Of a DNA stretch of 64,000 nucleotides, positions 1 to 9,708 are shown piece after piece. Origin of the DNA: Methylumidiphilus sp963753955 (GTDB taxonomy: Bacteria > Pseudomonadota > Gammaproteobacteria > Methylococcales > Methylococcaceae); assembly GCA_963753955.1 (NCBI GenBank), contig CAVWEM010000019.1:34445-98444 (forward strand), read 5' to 3'. Below the pieces are notes generated by a model. It worked only from the letters and a program-made list of their open reading frames with translations, had not been told where the DNA came from and did not search any database. The position numbers and the translations under genes were made by a program. Position 1 is the first letter of the stretch. Each line of letters opens with the position of its first letter.

Positions 1-231
1 TTGGATCTAGGCACTCGCTGCTCTTCGTCAATGGGGGGAGTGTATGCCTGGCAGTCGCTGAAGCGTGGGCGGAAGTTCCGCGCCTATTATTCTCGATAGG
101 CAAGGTTCGGTGATACTATACTACAGCGCTTCGGTTAAATCGCGTGGAAGTCCAATCGCCAAGTGCTGATTGCACCCTCCGACCTGAAGGGTGGCAGTCT
201 TCACAGGGGAAAGGCATCAGGAAATTTTGAA
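1..231. other. Region upstream of pilM, no gene seen
   Basis: No convincing coding frame lies here. An AT-rich segment around 108-122 (TGATACTATACTACA) could supply a -10 element for the pilus operon, but I see no good -35 partner. Frame 1 stays open upstream of the pilM start from position 163, but the conserved part of the protein begins at the ATG at 232, so this stretch is better read as leader than as coding sequence. Confidence 0.5.
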
Positions 232-1290
232 ATGTTTTTACGACGCAAAAAGCCGCTATTGTTGGGCCTAGACATCAGCACAGCAGCCGTCAAGCTGCTT
301 GAGCTAAGCAAATCCGGCAGCCACTTTCGGGTTGAAAACTATGGCGCGGCACCGTTACCGCAAGACGCCGTGGTGGAAAAGACCATCGCCAACGCAGATG
401 CGATAGGCAACACTGTCAAGGCGGTTCTGGCGCAGTCGGGAAGCAAACTGAAACATGTCGCAGTGGCGGTGGCCACTTCTTCGGTCATCTCCAAAGTCAT
501 CGCCATGCCGGCCAATCTCAGCGACGATGAGATGGAGGCGCAGATCGAGCTTGAAGCGGACCAATACATACCTTATGCCTTGGACGAGGTCAGCCTCGAC
601 TTCGAAGTGTTGGGAAGCAGCGACAAAAGCCCCGACATGGTGGATGTCCTGCTGGTCGCCTCGCGGCGGGAAAACGTCGAGGATCGCGTCGCGGCGGTCG
701 AGCTTGCCGGCCTTAAAGTTGAAATCGTCGATATCGAATCCTACGCACTGGAGAACGCATTCAACTTGGTCGCCGACCAATTGCCGGAAGTTGGCCCCGA
801 CACAACCATCGCTATCGCAGACATCGGCGCCACGATGACCACCCTGAACGTTTTGCACAATGGCCGCATCATTTACACCCGTGAGCAAGGGTTCGGCGGC
901 AAGCAGCTCACCGAGGAAATCCAGCGCCGTTATGGCTTGTCTTACGAAGAAGCCGGGCTGGCCAAGAAGCATGGCGGTCTGCCGGACAATTATGTCACCG
1001 AGGTGCTGGAGCCTTTCAAACAAGCATTGGCGCAGCAAGTGGGCCGTTCCCTGCAATTTTTCCTATCCTCCAGCGCCCACAAAGGCGTCGACAATCTGGT
1101 GCTCGCCGGTGGCTGCGCAGCCATTGGCTCGATTGACCGCTATGTCGAGCAAAGCCTGGGCATTCCGACCATTGTCGCCAACCCATTCCTCAACATGTCG
1201 CTTTCGGGCCGGGTGAAACCGCAAAACCTGAGCAACGATGCTTCCTCCCTGATGACAGCCTGCGGTTTGGCATTAAGGAGTTTCGACTGA
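232..1290 (+). CDS. pilM: Type IV pilus assembly ATPase-like protein PilM
   Basis: PilM is a cytoplasmic actin-like protein that binds the N-terminal tail of PilN and links the inner-membrane alignment complex (PilN/O/P) to the pilus motors. The sequence shows the actin-like phosphate-1 motif GLDIST near residue 12, a second phosphate loop (IADIGATMT) near residue 195 and the adenosine-side glycine motif (LVLAGGC) near residue 308. The 352-residue length is normal. I chose ATG 232 over the longer open frame from 163 because MFLRRKK followed by the GLDIS strand is the usual N-terminus and an AGGAAA ribosome site lies just upstream. The stop overlaps the pilN start (TGATG), so it is the first gene of a coupled pilMNOPQ operon. 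Confidence 0.95.
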   Translation: MFLRRKKPLLLGLDISTAAVKLLELSKSGSHFRVENYGAAPLPQDAVVEKTIANADAIGNTVKAVLAQSGSKLKHVAVAVATSSVISKVIAMPANLSDDEMEAQIELEADQYIPYALDEVSLDFEVLGSSDKSPDMVDVLLVASRRENVEDRVAAVELAGLKVEIVDIESYALENAFNLVADQLPEVGPDTTIAIADIGATMTTLNVLHNGRIIYTREQGFGGKQLTEEIQRRYGLSYEEAGLAKKHGGLPDNYVTEVLEPFKQALAQQVGRSLQFFLSSSAHKGVDNLVLAGGCAAIGSIDRYVEQSLGIPTIVANPFLNMSLSGRVKPQNLSNDASSLMTACGLALRSFD

Positions 1291-1883
1291 TGGCCCGCAT
1301 CAATCTTCTGCCATGGCGGGCGGAAATTCGCAAACAGAAGCAAAAAGACTTTATTTCGGCTATTTTGCTTGGGGTAAGCCTGACCATAGCGCTGATGTTG
1401 CTGGTGCATTTCAACATCGCCTCCCGGATAGACTATCAAGGTGAACGAAACCGTTACCTGGATTCGGAAATCGCCATCCTAGACAAAAGGATCAAGGAAA
1501 TCCAGGATCTCGAAGCGAAGAAGAGGCGCCTGCTGGCCAGAATGGAGGTCATTCAGCAGTTACAGGCGAGCCGCCCGGAGATAGTGCATTTATTCGAAGA
1601 ATTAGGAGGCACCGTACCGGAAGGTATTTACTTATCCGACCTCACCCAGGCCGACAGGAACATCACGGTCAACGGCATGGCCCAATCCAACGCCCGCGTC
1701 TCCACATATATGCGCAATCTGGAATCTTCCGCCTGGCTGAAATCCCCTGTCCTCAATATCATCGAAGCCAAGGCCGATCCCAAGGACACCAAAAAGCAAC
1801 ATCCGAACAAGTTCACACTTCAGGTCAAACAGGCTAATGACAAGCCGGACGGCAGTGCTCCCAAAAAGAAAGGTGTGCCATGA
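1290..1883 (+). CDS. pilN: Type IV pilus biogenesis protein PilN
   Basis: This is a bitopic inner-membrane protein that pairs with PilO and docks PilM. The N-terminal cytoplasmic motif INLLPWR (residues 4-10) is the conserved PilM-binding peptide of PilN. It is followed by one membrane segment (about residues 22-41), a coiled-coil stretch (about 50-90) and a ferredoxin-like periplasmic domain. It is 197 residues long, as expected. The start overlaps the pilM stop and the end overlaps pilO by four bases (ATGA), consistent with translational coupling. The C-terminal tail is rich in Lys, Asp and Pro and probably disordered. Confidence 0.94.
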   Translation: MARINLLPWRAEIRKQKQKDFISAILLGVSLTIALMLLVHFNIASRIDYQGERNRYLDSEIAILDKRIKEIQDLEAKKRRLLARMEVIQQLQASRPEIVHLFEELGGTVPEGIYLSDLTQADRNITVNGMAQSNARVSTYMRNLESSAWLKSPVLNIIEAKADPKDTKKQHPNKFTLQVKQANDKPDGSAPKKKGVP

Positions 1884-2515
1884 ATCTTTCCAACCTTGAT
1901 TTGGACACTGACAACATAGGCTCGTGGCCCCTCGCGGCAAAAGCGGTGGTCATCCTTATCGCATGCGTCTTTTGCTCCGGACTCATCTATTATCTTGACA
2001 CCCAAAATCAGCTCACCGAACTGAATGCCGCCCAGTCCAAGGAGCAAACATTGAAGACTGCTTTCGAGAGCAAGCAAAAAAAAGCCATCAATCTTGATGA
2101 GTATAAGCTGCAACTCGACGAGATCGAAAAATCCTTTGGCGATCTCTTGCGGCAGTTGCCCGACAAAACCCAGGTTCCCGATCTGCTGGTCGATGTTTCC
2201 CAAACCGGCTTGGCCAGCGGCCTTGAGTTTCAGCTATTCAAACCTGGCAACGAGGTGCCACGGGAATTTTATGCCGAATTGCCTATAGAAATAAAAGTAC
2301 TGGGAAACTATCCGGAATTTGGCACTTTTATCAGCGGCTTGGCCTCCCTCCCGCGCATTGTGACGATACATAACTTCAGAATTTTTCCCAGAAAAGACGC
2401 TTCGCAAGGCAACAAAAACAAGCCACTGACCATGGAAGCGCTGGTCAAAACGTACCGCTATATTGAAAACGGTACTCCGCAACCGAGCCAAGACAAGAAA
2501 AACAAAAGGCAGTGA
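1880..2515 (+). CDS. pilO: Type IV pilus inner-membrane protein PilO
   Basis: PilO is the partner of PilN in the periplasmic alignment complex and contacts the PilP lipoprotein. The sequence shows a short N-terminus, a single membrane segment around residues 17-37 (AAKAVVILIACVFCSGLIYY), a Gln/Lys-rich coiled coil (about 40-85) and a PilO-type ferredoxin-like domain beginning with the QLPDKTQVPDLLVD motif. The 211-residue length is normal. The stop TGA lies inside the pilP GTG start, so the pair is translationally coupled. Confidence 0.94.
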   Translation: MNLSNLDLDTDNIGSWPLAAKAVVILIACVFCSGLIYYLDTQNQLTELNAAQSKEQTLKTAFESKQKKAINLDEYKLQLDEIEKSFGDLLRQLPDKTQVPDLLVDVSQTGLASGLEFQLFKPGNEVPREFYAELPIEIKVLGNYPEFGTFISGLASLPRIVTIHNFRIFPRKDASQGNKNKPLTMEALVKTYRYIENGTPQPSQDKKNKRQ

Positions 2516-3090
2516 CCATGGTGATTCGCCTAAACATACCCTTTTCCATTAAAGCTTGCGGTAGGCAAGTTGCCATTGTGTTGATGGCGGCAGTGCTATC
2601 CGCATGTGGAGGCAATGACTTGAACGATTTGCGTGAGTGGGTGGGCAGTGTCAAGAAGCAGCAGAAGGGTACCGTGCCACCTCTGCCTGAAATAAAAACT
2701 GTGGAACCTTTTGTGTTCAAGCCCGAAAATGTGCGCGATCCATTTACCCAAAACGAGAGCAGCGAGTCACAGGAGGAGGCCAAGGCCGACAATGGCATCC
2801 ATCCTGACACAGCGCGGGCCAAGGAAGAACTCGAATCCTACGAACTCGATTCACTTCGCATGGTGGGGACAATCAACCAAAACGGCAGACTGTGGGGTTT
2901 GGTAAGAGCCATTGACGGAACCATACACCGGGTGAGCGGGGGCAATTACATGGGGCGCAATTTTGGTAAAATCATCCGAATCAGGGAAGGGGAAATCGAA
3001 TTGATTGAGATCATACCCGACAGTGCCGTAGGTTGGCGCGAACGCAAGCAATCACTGGTACTAACGGAAGCTAGTAGTGGCAAAAAATGA
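2512..3090 (+). CDS. pilP: Type IV pilus lipoprotein PilP
   Basis: PilP is an inner-membrane lipoprotein that bridges PilN/O to the secretin PilQ through its HR domain. A basic N-terminus, a hydrophobic core and the lipobox LSAC (Cys about residue 32) give a clear lipoprotein signal. The C-terminal half holds the PilP beta-sandwich (about residues 105-185, from SYELDSLRMVGTI). Translation could start at GTG 2512 or at ATG 2518; both keep the signal intact. It ends in an ATGA overlap with pilQ. Confidence 0.93.
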   Translation: MTMVIRLNIPFSIKACGRQVAIVLMAAVLSACGGNDLNDLREWVGSVKKQQKGTVPPLPEIKTVEPFVFKPENVRDPFTQNESSESQEEAKADNGIHPDTARAKEELESYELDSLRMVGTINQNGRLWGLVRAIDGTIHRVSGGNYMGRNFGKIIRIREGEIELIEIIPDSAVGWRERKQSLVLTEASSGKK

Positions 3091-5349
3091 GAAAATTTAT
3101 GGACATTGGCACGGTCATAACAAGACAAATCTTCCGCACCCGGAATAACTTCTGGCATTTTGCCTGGGTGCTTATCTTGTCGCTTCAGTTTGTCGGTGCG
3201 CAGGCTGAACCGCTGAAACTGCTGTCGGTCGATTTCACCACCTTGCCGGGAGACAGCCTGCAGGTGCGATTGACCCTCAGCGGGCCAGCGTTTTCCCCCC
3301 GGGTATTCCATACCGACAATCCCGCACGCATCGCCCTTGATCTGCCCGGTGTTTCCAATGGCTTGGACAAAAAGCCAATCCCGGTCAATGTGGGTGGTGC
3401 GGAAACCATCCAGGCTATTGCGGCCGCAGGCCGGACTCGCGTGGTGCTTAATCTCACCGAATTGCCAGCCTATAGCACACGCATTGAAGACAACAGCATT
3501 TATGTGGTTTTGCGCAAAGGCAAGGCGGGCCTATTGACAGGATCGGCTAGCCGGATTCCGACAACCGCACACGGTTCGGCAATACCGGCTGAAGGCGCTT
3601 ATGCGGGAGGGCAAGGCATACGCAACATCGACTTCCGGCGCGGAGAAAAAGGCGTGGGGAGAGTCCTGATAACCCTTGCCGATCCAAGGACGGTGGCGGA
3701 CATTCGCGAGGAAGGCCACAAGGTGATCGCCATCTTCCCCAATAACAGCCTTCCGGCGACTTTGGCGCGTCGGCTCGACGTGATGGACTTTGCCACTCCC
3801 GTGCAAACCATAGAATCCATGGAAGATGCCAACGGGGCCAAGCTAGTCATCATCCCTGCCACGGAAGAATATGAGTATTCCTCGTATCAATCGGAAAACC
3901 TATTGACCATTGAGTTCCGCCCCCTCTCCGTGGTGGAGAAGAATGAAGCCAAGAGGAAAGCCTTCGCCTATGAAGGCGAGAAGCTGTCGCTGAATTTCCA
4001 GGACATCCCCGTGCGCTCGGTCTTGCAGATCCTAGGAGACTTCACCAATCTGAACATCGTCGCCAGCGACGCTGTGCAAGGGAATGTGACCCTCAGGCTG
4101 AACGATGTGCCATGGGACCAGGCGCTGGATCTGGTGTTGAGGTCGAAGGGCTTGGGCAAGCGCCAGGAAGGCAATATCATCCAGGTTTTGCCACTGGACG
4201 AACTGCACAGGCAAACCAAGGAAGATCTGGAGACGCTGAAGGTGGTCGAAGAGCTTGAACCCCTCAAGACCGAGATCATTCAGATCAATTACACTGACGC
4301 CCATGCCCTCAAGGATGTTCTGCTGTCCACCACGAAGAAGACAACCCAAAACATCGACGAACACACCGACAACACGGCCACTGCCCCCCGCATCAGCCAA
4401 TCGGCGACAAGCGTGGATGTCAGCCAGTCGATCCTGTCCGGGCGCGGCAATATCACGACCGACGATCGAACCAATCAGCTTATCATCAAGGATACCGCCA
4501 GGAATCTGGAAAGAGTCCGAGAATTGATAAAGAAACTCGACATACCGATGCGCCAAGTCTTGATCGAAGCCCGCGTCGTCATCGCCAACAGCGACTTCGA
4601 ACGGGAACTCGGCAGCCGCTTCGCGGTGAACCAAAATCTGGCCCTCGCCAACAGGCCGGCAGGCTCGGATCCTTACTCGACCATTCCGGCAACGACGACA
4701 CTAACCCCCTCGGTTCCGAGCAATGGATTTTTGGCGAGCGGCAACGCGCTGTCCGACCTCCCTATCAACACAGCCATCGCAGGCCCAGGCGGTGCCGTCG
4801 GGTTTACCATGCTCAAGGTAGGCGATTACCTGCTTGACTTGGAATTATCAGCCGCGCAGCAGGAAGGCAGAAGCGAGCTTCTGCGCAATCCCCGGCTGAT
4901 CACCGCCGACCAGACCAAGGCGGTCATCAAGCAGGGTACTCAACTGCCCTATCAATCGACCGTGAGCGTCGGCGGTGGCGGGGCGGTCGCCATTTCATTC
5001 AAAGACGCCGTGTTGCAATTGGAAGTGACGCCGCATATCACACCGGACGACAACATCCGGATGCTATTGATGGTCAAAGATGACACGCCAGGCCAGCAGA
5101 CGACGGTGGGCTTGGCCATCAACAAGAAGCAGATAGACACCACGGTCCAGGTTGCCAATGGCGACACCGTGGTCTTGGGCGGGATTCTATTCAGGCACCA
5201 AGACCAACTCCACCCAAAAAGTCCCCTTCTTCGGCGATCTGCCGGGCGTGGGCTTCTTGTTCCGCCACACTTCCGTGGTAGATCAAAAACAGGAGCTGCT
5301 GATCTTCATCACCCCCAAGATACTGAAACAGAATCTGGGCCTACGCTGA
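3087..5349 (+). CDS. pilQ: Type IV pilus secretin PilQ, +1 frameshift near the C-terminus
   Basis: PilQ is the outer-membrane secretin through which the pilus fibre passes. It has a signal peptide (cleavage after about AQA, residue 40), two AMIN peptidoglycan-binding repeats, a secretin N domain (about residues 290-490) and the secretin barrel with VLGGI near residue 700. At 5184-5188 (GATTCTATT) one base is extra. Before it the frame reads NGDTVVLGGI; after it the expected ending YSGTKTNSTQKVPFFGDLPG to QNLGLR continues one frame over and stops at 5349, directly before the aroK ATG. Without correction the frame runs on to 5459 with an unrelated Arg-rich tail that overlaps aroK. A sequencing indel is the simplest explanation. 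Confidence 0.9.
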
Positions 5350-5874
5350 ATGAAACACAGCGGAAACATCTTTCTTATAGGGCCGATGGGGGCAGGCAAA
5401 ACGACCATAGGCCGACTTCTGGCCAAGTCTTTAGGCGTGAGGTTCTTCGACAGCGATAAGGAAATCGAACAACGCACCGGGGCCAGCATACCGATGATTT
5501 TCGAATACGAAGGGGAAGCCGGCTTCAGGCGGCGCGAGGCTGAAGTCTTGGCCGTGCTGACCCGCACGAGTCCCTTCGTGCTCGCCACCGGTGGCGGTTC
5601 GGTCATGCTCCCCGAAAACCAGCAAGTCCTGCGGCAACGCGGCTTCGTGGTCTATTTGCAGTGTGCGGTGGACAAACAGCTCGAACGCACACACAAGGAC
5701 ACCAACCGGCCTTTGCTGGACACCGACGATCCCAAGGCCCGGTTGGAGGAACTCTTAAGAGTCCGCGACCCCATCTACCTTGCCATCGCGGACTGCATCA
5801 TCGACACCGGACAAAACTCCAGCCGCAACGCGGTGCGGCAAATTCTCAAAGCCTTCAACCGAGCCGGAAACTAG
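5350..5874 (+). CDS. aroK: Shikimate kinase AroK
   Basis: AroK phosphorylates shikimate to shikimate-3-phosphate in chorismate synthesis. The Walker A loop GPMGAGKTT sits at residues 11-19. The shikimate-binding DSDKEIE motif (about residue 33), the GFRRREAEV motif (Arg about residue 59) and the GGGSV motif (about residue 80) are all present, as is the lid motif region TNRPLL. The 174-residue length is normal. It starts immediately after the pilQ stop (TGAATG) and is followed eight bases later by aroB, the classical gammaproteobacterial pilMNOPQ-aroKB order. Confidence 0.96.
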   Translation: MKHSGNIFLIGPMGAGKTTIGRLLAKSLGVRFFDSDKEIEQRTGASIPMIFEYEGEAGFRRREAEVLAVLTRTSPFVLATGGGSVMLPENQQVLRQRGFVVYLQCAVDKQLERTHKDTNRPLLDTDDPKARLEELLRVRDPIYLAIADCIIDTGQNSSRNAVRQILKAFNRAGN

Positions 5875-5881
5875 CCTGCGA

Positions 5882-6964
5882 ATGAAAACGCTGAACGTCA
5901 GCCTGGGCGACCGGAGCTACCCCATCCACATCGGCGAGGGGCTTATCGGCCAAGCCGGGCTTTTCCAGCGCCACATCCGGTCTTCCCAAGTCATGGTCGT
6001 CTCCAACGAGACCGTCGCGCCGCTCTATCTGGCCCGCGTACTGAAGCACCTTGAGGGCAGACAAGTCGCCACGGTGATCCTGCCCGACGGCGAAGCCTAC
6101 AAATCCATGGATTCGGCCATGGCGGTCTTCGACGCGTTGCTGGCCGGGAAATTCAGCCGCAACGCCACCCTCATCGCGCTGGGCGGCGGCGTCATCGGCG
6201 ATCTGGCCGGCTTCGCTGCGGCCTGTTACCAGCGCGGCGTGCCGTTCATGCAAATACCCACCACTCTTCTCGCCCAAGTTGATTCTTCCGTGGGGGGCAA
6301 GACGGCGGTGAACCATCCCTTGGGCAAGAACATGATAGGCGCGTTTTACCAGCCGCAATGCGTATTGGCCGACACCGCCGTGTTAAACACCCTCGCCGAC
6401 CGTGAGTTAAGCGCCGGCCTGGCCGAGGTCGTCAAATATGGCCTGATACGCGATCCCGAATTCTTCGCATGGCTGGAAGAAAACATCGACGCGCTGCTGG
6501 GACGGGTGCCAGACGCCCTGGCCTATGCCATCGAACGCTCCTGCGCCAACAAGGCCGAGGTTGTCGCGGCTGACGAACAGGAAACTGGAGAACGCGCCAC
6601 GCTGAATTTGGGGCATACCTTCGGCCACGCCATCGAGACCGGCCTAGGCTATGGTGCCTGCCTGCACGGGGAAGCGGTGGCCATCGGCATGTGCCAGGCG
6701 GCAGACCTGTCCCGCCGCCTAGGTTGGCTTGACGATGGCGATGTGGAGCGCATTGTGCGGATTCTGCAACGCGCCCGGCTACCCATCACCCCCCCCGCTG
6801 CACTGGACGCCGACCGCTTCCTGGAACTGATGGCGGTGGACAAGAAAAATGTGGACGGCAAGCTGCGCTTGATCCTGCTGGAGAAGATCGGACGAGCCAC
6901 ACTGCCGGTCGGCGTGGATGCAGTCGCGTTGAAAACGACGTTGGACGTATACGGAAGGAACTGA
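5882..6964 (+). CDS. aroB: 3-dehydroquinate synthase AroB
   Basis: AroB converts DAHP to 3-dehydroquinate, the second step of the shikimate pathway, using NAD+ and a divalent metal. The nucleotide-binding signature GGGVIGDLAGF lies at about residues 101-111, the active-site DSSVGGKTAVNHP motif near residue 135, and metal ligands include the His residues of LGHTFGHAIE near residue 245. The start at ATG 5882 (MKTLNVSLG) matches family N-termini; the open frame extends upstream into aroK but that part is shadow. The protein is 360 residues. Confidence 0.96.
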   Translation: MKTLNVSLGDRSYPIHIGEGLIGQAGLFQRHIRSSQVMVVSNETVAPLYLARVLKHLEGRQVATVILPDGEAYKSMDSAMAVFDALLAGKFSRNATLIALGGGVIGDLAGFAAACYQRGVPFMQIPTTLLAQVDSSVGGKTAVNHPLGKNMIGAFYQPQCVLADTAVLNTLADRELSAGLAEVVKYGLIRDPEFFAWLEENIDALLGRVPDALAYAIERSCANKAEVVAADEQETGERATLNLGHTFGHAIETGLGYGACLHGEAVAIGMCQAADLSRRLGWLDDGDVERIVRILQRARLPITPPAALDADRFLELMAVDKKNVDGKLRLILLEKIGRATLPVGVDAVALKTTLDVYGRN

Positions 6965-7082
6965 GCGCCAAACATCCCGGTGGCTTGGCCAAGCTGGCCG
7001 ACGGGGCTGTCCTTAACGGGTTGGGACGGCCTCCTGGATGTAACACTATCCAAGAGGCGACCAACCTAAGCGAAGCCAGCGA

Positions 7083-7289
7083 TTAAGCCGCCCGCCCATA
7101 TTTCTTGCGGAACTTGTCCACGCGACCCGCCGTATCGACGAGCCTTTGCTTGCCCGTGTAAAACGGGTGGCAAGCGGAGCAGACTTCGACTTGCAGATCC
7201 TTGCAGGTAGTGGACTTGGTTTCAAAAACATTGCCACAACTGCAATGGACAGTGATGGCCGTATACTTCGGATGGGTATCCGCCTTCAT
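7083..7289 (-). CDS. rpmE: 50S ribosomal protein L31 (zinc-binding form)
   Basis: A 68-residue ribosomal protein with the four zinc ligands of the C+ form of L31: Cys16, Cys18, Cys37 and Cys40, the last two in CSACHPFYTG. The N-terminus MKADTHPKY and the C-terminus with VDKFRKKYG are typical. It lies alone on the minus strand between aroB and the divergent xthA. The presence of all four cysteines means it is the zinc-containing paralogue rather than the zinc-starvation copy. Confidence 0.95.
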   Translation of the reverse strand: MKADTHPKYTAITVHCSCGNVFETKSTTCKDLQVEVCSACHPFYTGKQRLVDTAGRVDKFRKKYGRAA

Positions 7290-7450
7290 GGACGCTTTCT
7301 CCCCTCAAAAATCGGTTGGAAACAAACAGGCAATGCTACTGAAAACATCTTGTCACCGCAAGAGAAAAAGCACTCTTTCGCCTAGCAAGCTTTCTCCGCC
7401 GCCCTCCCGCACACCCAATGACGGAAAATCACATATCCCTCCCCCGCCCA

Positions 7451-8230
7451 ATGCGCATCATCACCCTCAACGTCAACGGTGTGCGCTCCGCCGCGCGCAA
7501 AGGCTTTTTCGACTGGTTGGCCCTGCAGGACGCCGACGTGGCCTGCCTGCAAGAAACCAAGGCGCAGGAAAACCAGATCGAAGACCGCCTCTACTGGCCG
7601 GACGGTTGCCACTGCCACTACCTGGACGCCGAAAAAAAAGGCTATAGCGGTGTCGCCATTTATGCGCGGCAGGAGCCGGATGAAATCATCCGAGGCTTGG
7701 GCTGGCCCGACATGGATGCGGAAGGCCGCTACCTGGAAGCCCGCTTCGGCAATCTCAGCGTGGTGTCGCTGTACCTGCCCTCCGGCTCCTCCAGCGAAGC
7801 GCGCCAGCAGGTCAAATTCAGCTTCCTAGACCGCTTCCTGCCCTTCCTGCGCCAATGTGCGGCATCCGGGCGGGACTATGTGTTCTGCGGCGACTGGAAC
7901 ATCGCCCATAAAAACATCGACCTGAAAAATTGGCGCGGCAACCAGAAAAACTCCGGCTTTCTGCCGGAAGAACGCGCCTGGATGGACGAACTGCTAGGCC
8001 CGGAAGGCTGGGTGGATGCCTTCCGCGCAATCAACCAAGAAGCCGACCAATACACCTGGTGGTCCAACCGGGGCCAGGCCCGAGCCAACAACGTCGGTTG
8101 GCGCATCGACTATCAAATCGTCAGCCCCAGCCTCAAAGACAAAATCCGCGCGACGTCAATCTACAAAGACGAACGCTTCTCCGACCACGCCCCGCTGACC
8201 ATCGACTATGACCACCCCTTCCCTGCGTGA
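7451..8230 (+). CDS. xthA: Exodeoxyribonuclease III
   Basis: A Mg-dependent endonuclease/exonuclease/phosphatase-fold enzyme acting at abasic sites and 3' blocked ends in base-excision repair. Motifs in order: LNVNGVRSA (about residue 5), LQETKAQ with the catalytic Glu (about 34), YSGVAIYAR, GDWNIAH (Asp/Asn near 151) and the terminal SDHAPLTIDY with the catalytic Asp-His pair. ATG 7451 gives the standard MRIITLNVNG start; an in-frame ATG at 7418 would add 11 residues. The end overlaps ampG by 23 bases. Confidence 0.95.
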   Translation: MRIITLNVNGVRSAARKGFFDWLALQDADVACLQETKAQENQIEDRLYWPDGCHCHYLDAEKKGYSGVAIYARQEPDEIIRGLGWPDMDAEGRYLEARFGNLSVVSLYLPSGSSSEARQQVKFSFLDRFLPFLRQCAASGRDYVFCGDWNIAHKNIDLKNWRGNQKNSGFLPEERAWMDELLGPEGWVDAFRAINQEADQYTWWSNRGQARANNVGWRIDYQIVSPSLKDKIRATSIYKDERFSDHAPLTIDYDHPFPA

Positions 8231-9506
8231 GTCCCTGCTGAACCGGCGCATATTGATCTGCGTGGCGACCGGATTTTCCTCCGGCCTGCCGTTGTTCCTG
8301 CTCATCAGCCTGATGCCCGCTTGGCTGCGGGAAGGAGGCGTCAACCTCAAATCCATCGGCTTGATGGCCTTGGTGCAATTCCCCTACATCTGGAAATTCC
8401 TCTGGGCGCCTTTGTGTGACCGCTACGGCTTCGCTCTGGGCCGCCGCCGCAGTTGGATGTTGGTGTCGCAACTGGCCTTGCTGGTCGGCATCCCGGCCTT
8501 CGGCTGGTTTACGCCGCAGCCAGACCTTGACGCCATCCGCTGGCTGGCCTTCAGCGTCGCGCTGTTTTCCGCCACACAAGACATTGCCATCGACGCCTAC
8601 CGCCGGGAAATCCTCCGCGACGCGGAAATGGGCCTAGGCAATGTCGTGCATGTCAACGCCTATAAAATCGCCGGGCTGGTGCCCGGCTCGCTATCGCTCA
8701 TCATCGCCGAACACCTGCCCTGGAGCGCTGTGTACTGGATCACCGCCCTATTCATGCTGCCCGGCCTCTGCCTGACCCTGTCCGTGCGCGAACCGGAATC
8801 CTCCCGCCGTGCCCCCTCCACGTTGCGCAACGCCGTGGTCGAACCGTTCCGCGAATTCATCGGGCGCAACGGCTGGCCCGGGGCGTTGGCCGTGCTGGCG
8901 TTCATCTTCTTCTACAAACTGGGGGACAGCATGGCGACCGCGCTGGCGACGCCGTTTTACCTGGACATGGGCTTCAGCAAAACCGAAATCGGCATGGTGG
9001 CGAAGCACGCGGGCCTGTGGCCGAACGTCATCGGCGGCATCCTCGGCGGCATTTGGATGGTGTCCTTGGGGTTAAACCGCGCCCTCTGGGTATTTGGGGT
9101 ATTGCAAGCCTTGGTGATTCTCGGCTTCGCCTGGCTGGTCAATATGGGCCACAGCCTGTTGAGCCTGGCAGCCGTCATCGGGGCGGAAGCCTTCGGTGTC
9201 GGCCTAGGCACGGCGGCTTTCGTCGCCTTCACCGCCAGCGCCACCCATCCGGCCTACACCGCCACCCAGTTCGCCTTGTTCACCAGCCTGGCCGCCACCC
9301 CCCGGACCTTGGTCAATGCGTTCACCGGCTTCCTGGTAGAAGGCGGAAGCCTGAATATTCTCCCCGGCCTGCCTATCCACATCGAAGGCTTAGGTTGGGA
9401 ACGATTCTTCTGGTGTTGCTTTGCGGCGGCCCTACCGGGAATGCTGCTGCTGTTCAAAGTAGCCCCCTGGAACGGCAAAACTGAAACCCTGCAGATGCGA
9501 TCCTAA
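8208..9506 (+). CDS. ampG: AmpG-type muropeptide MFS permease
   Basis: An inner-membrane major-facilitator protein with about 12 membrane segments over 432 residues. It matches AmpG, which imports GlcNAc-anhydroMurNAc peptides for cell-wall recycling. The N-terminal signature (FSSGLPLFLLI, then LVQFPYIWKFLWAPLCDRY and GRRRSWML) is diagnostic of the AmpG branch. The conserved acidic motif AFSVALFSATQDIAIDAYRR lies near residue 130. It overlaps xthA by 23 bases and is probably cotranscribed with it. The call to muropeptide transport rests on family similarity alone. Confidence 0.9.
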   Translation: MTTPSLRESLLNRRILICVATGFSSGLPLFLLISLMPAWLREGGVNLKSIGLMALVQFPYIWKFLWAPLCDRYGFALGRRRSWMLVSQLALLVGIPAFGWFTPQPDLDAIRWLAFSVALFSATQDIAIDAYRREILRDAEMGLGNVVHVNAYKIAGLVPGSLSLIIAEHLPWSAVYWITALFMLPGLCLTLSVREPESSRRAPSTLRNAVVEPFREFIGRNGWPGALAVLAFIFFYKLGDSMATALATPFYLDMGFSKTEIGMVAKHAGLWPNVIGGILGGIWMVSLGLNRALWVFGVLQALVILGFAWLVNMGHSLLSLAAVIGAEAFGVGLGTAAFVAFTASATHPAYTATQFALFTSLAATPRTLVNAFTGFLVEGGSLNILPGLPIHIEGLGWERFFWCCFAAALPGMLLLFKVAPWNGKTETLQMRS

Positions 9507-9538
9507 GGGAAAAATCGCACAGCCAGAGCATGGCAGGG

Positions 9539-9567
9539 TTGACGAAATCCGGCAAAACTTGTTTAAT
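9539..9567 (+). promoter_or_regulatory. Sigma70-type promoter of tRNA-Phe
   Basis: A TTGACG -35 box at 9539-9544 is followed after 17 bases by TTTAAT at 9562-9567. The first base of the tRNA lies 22 bases beyond the -10 box, a normal spacing for a short tRNA leader. Confidence 0.65.
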
Positions 9568-9588
9568 ACGCGCTCTTGCAAAGGACGC

Positions 9589-9664
9589 GCCCAGGTAGCT
9601 CAGTTGGTAGAGCAGGGGATTGAAAATCCCCGTGTCGGTGGTTCGATTCCGCCCCTGGGCACCA
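9589..9664 (+). tRNA. tRNA-Phe (anticodon GAA), CCA encoded
   Basis: A 76-base cloverleaf. Acceptor stem GCCCAGG pairs with CCTGGGC, the D-arm reads GCTCAGTTGGTAGAGC, the anticodon stem GGGGA/TCCCC holds loop TTGAAAA with anticodon GAA, and the T-arm contains GTTCGATTC. The discriminator A and the encoded CCA are at 9661-9664. It stands alone, with its own promoter and terminator. Confidence 0.97.
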
Positions 9665-9672
9665 TATAAAAC

Positions 9673-9708
9673 AAAGGCTTGCCCGGTTTTCCGGGCAAGC
9701 CTTTTTTA
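9673..9708 (+). terminator. Rho-independent terminator after tRNA-Phe
   Basis: The arms AAAGGCTTGCCCGG and CCGGGCAAGCCTTT form a near-perfect 14-bp stem with a four-base TTTT loop, followed by a T run. It lies nine bases after the tRNA CCA end. Confidence 0.9.
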
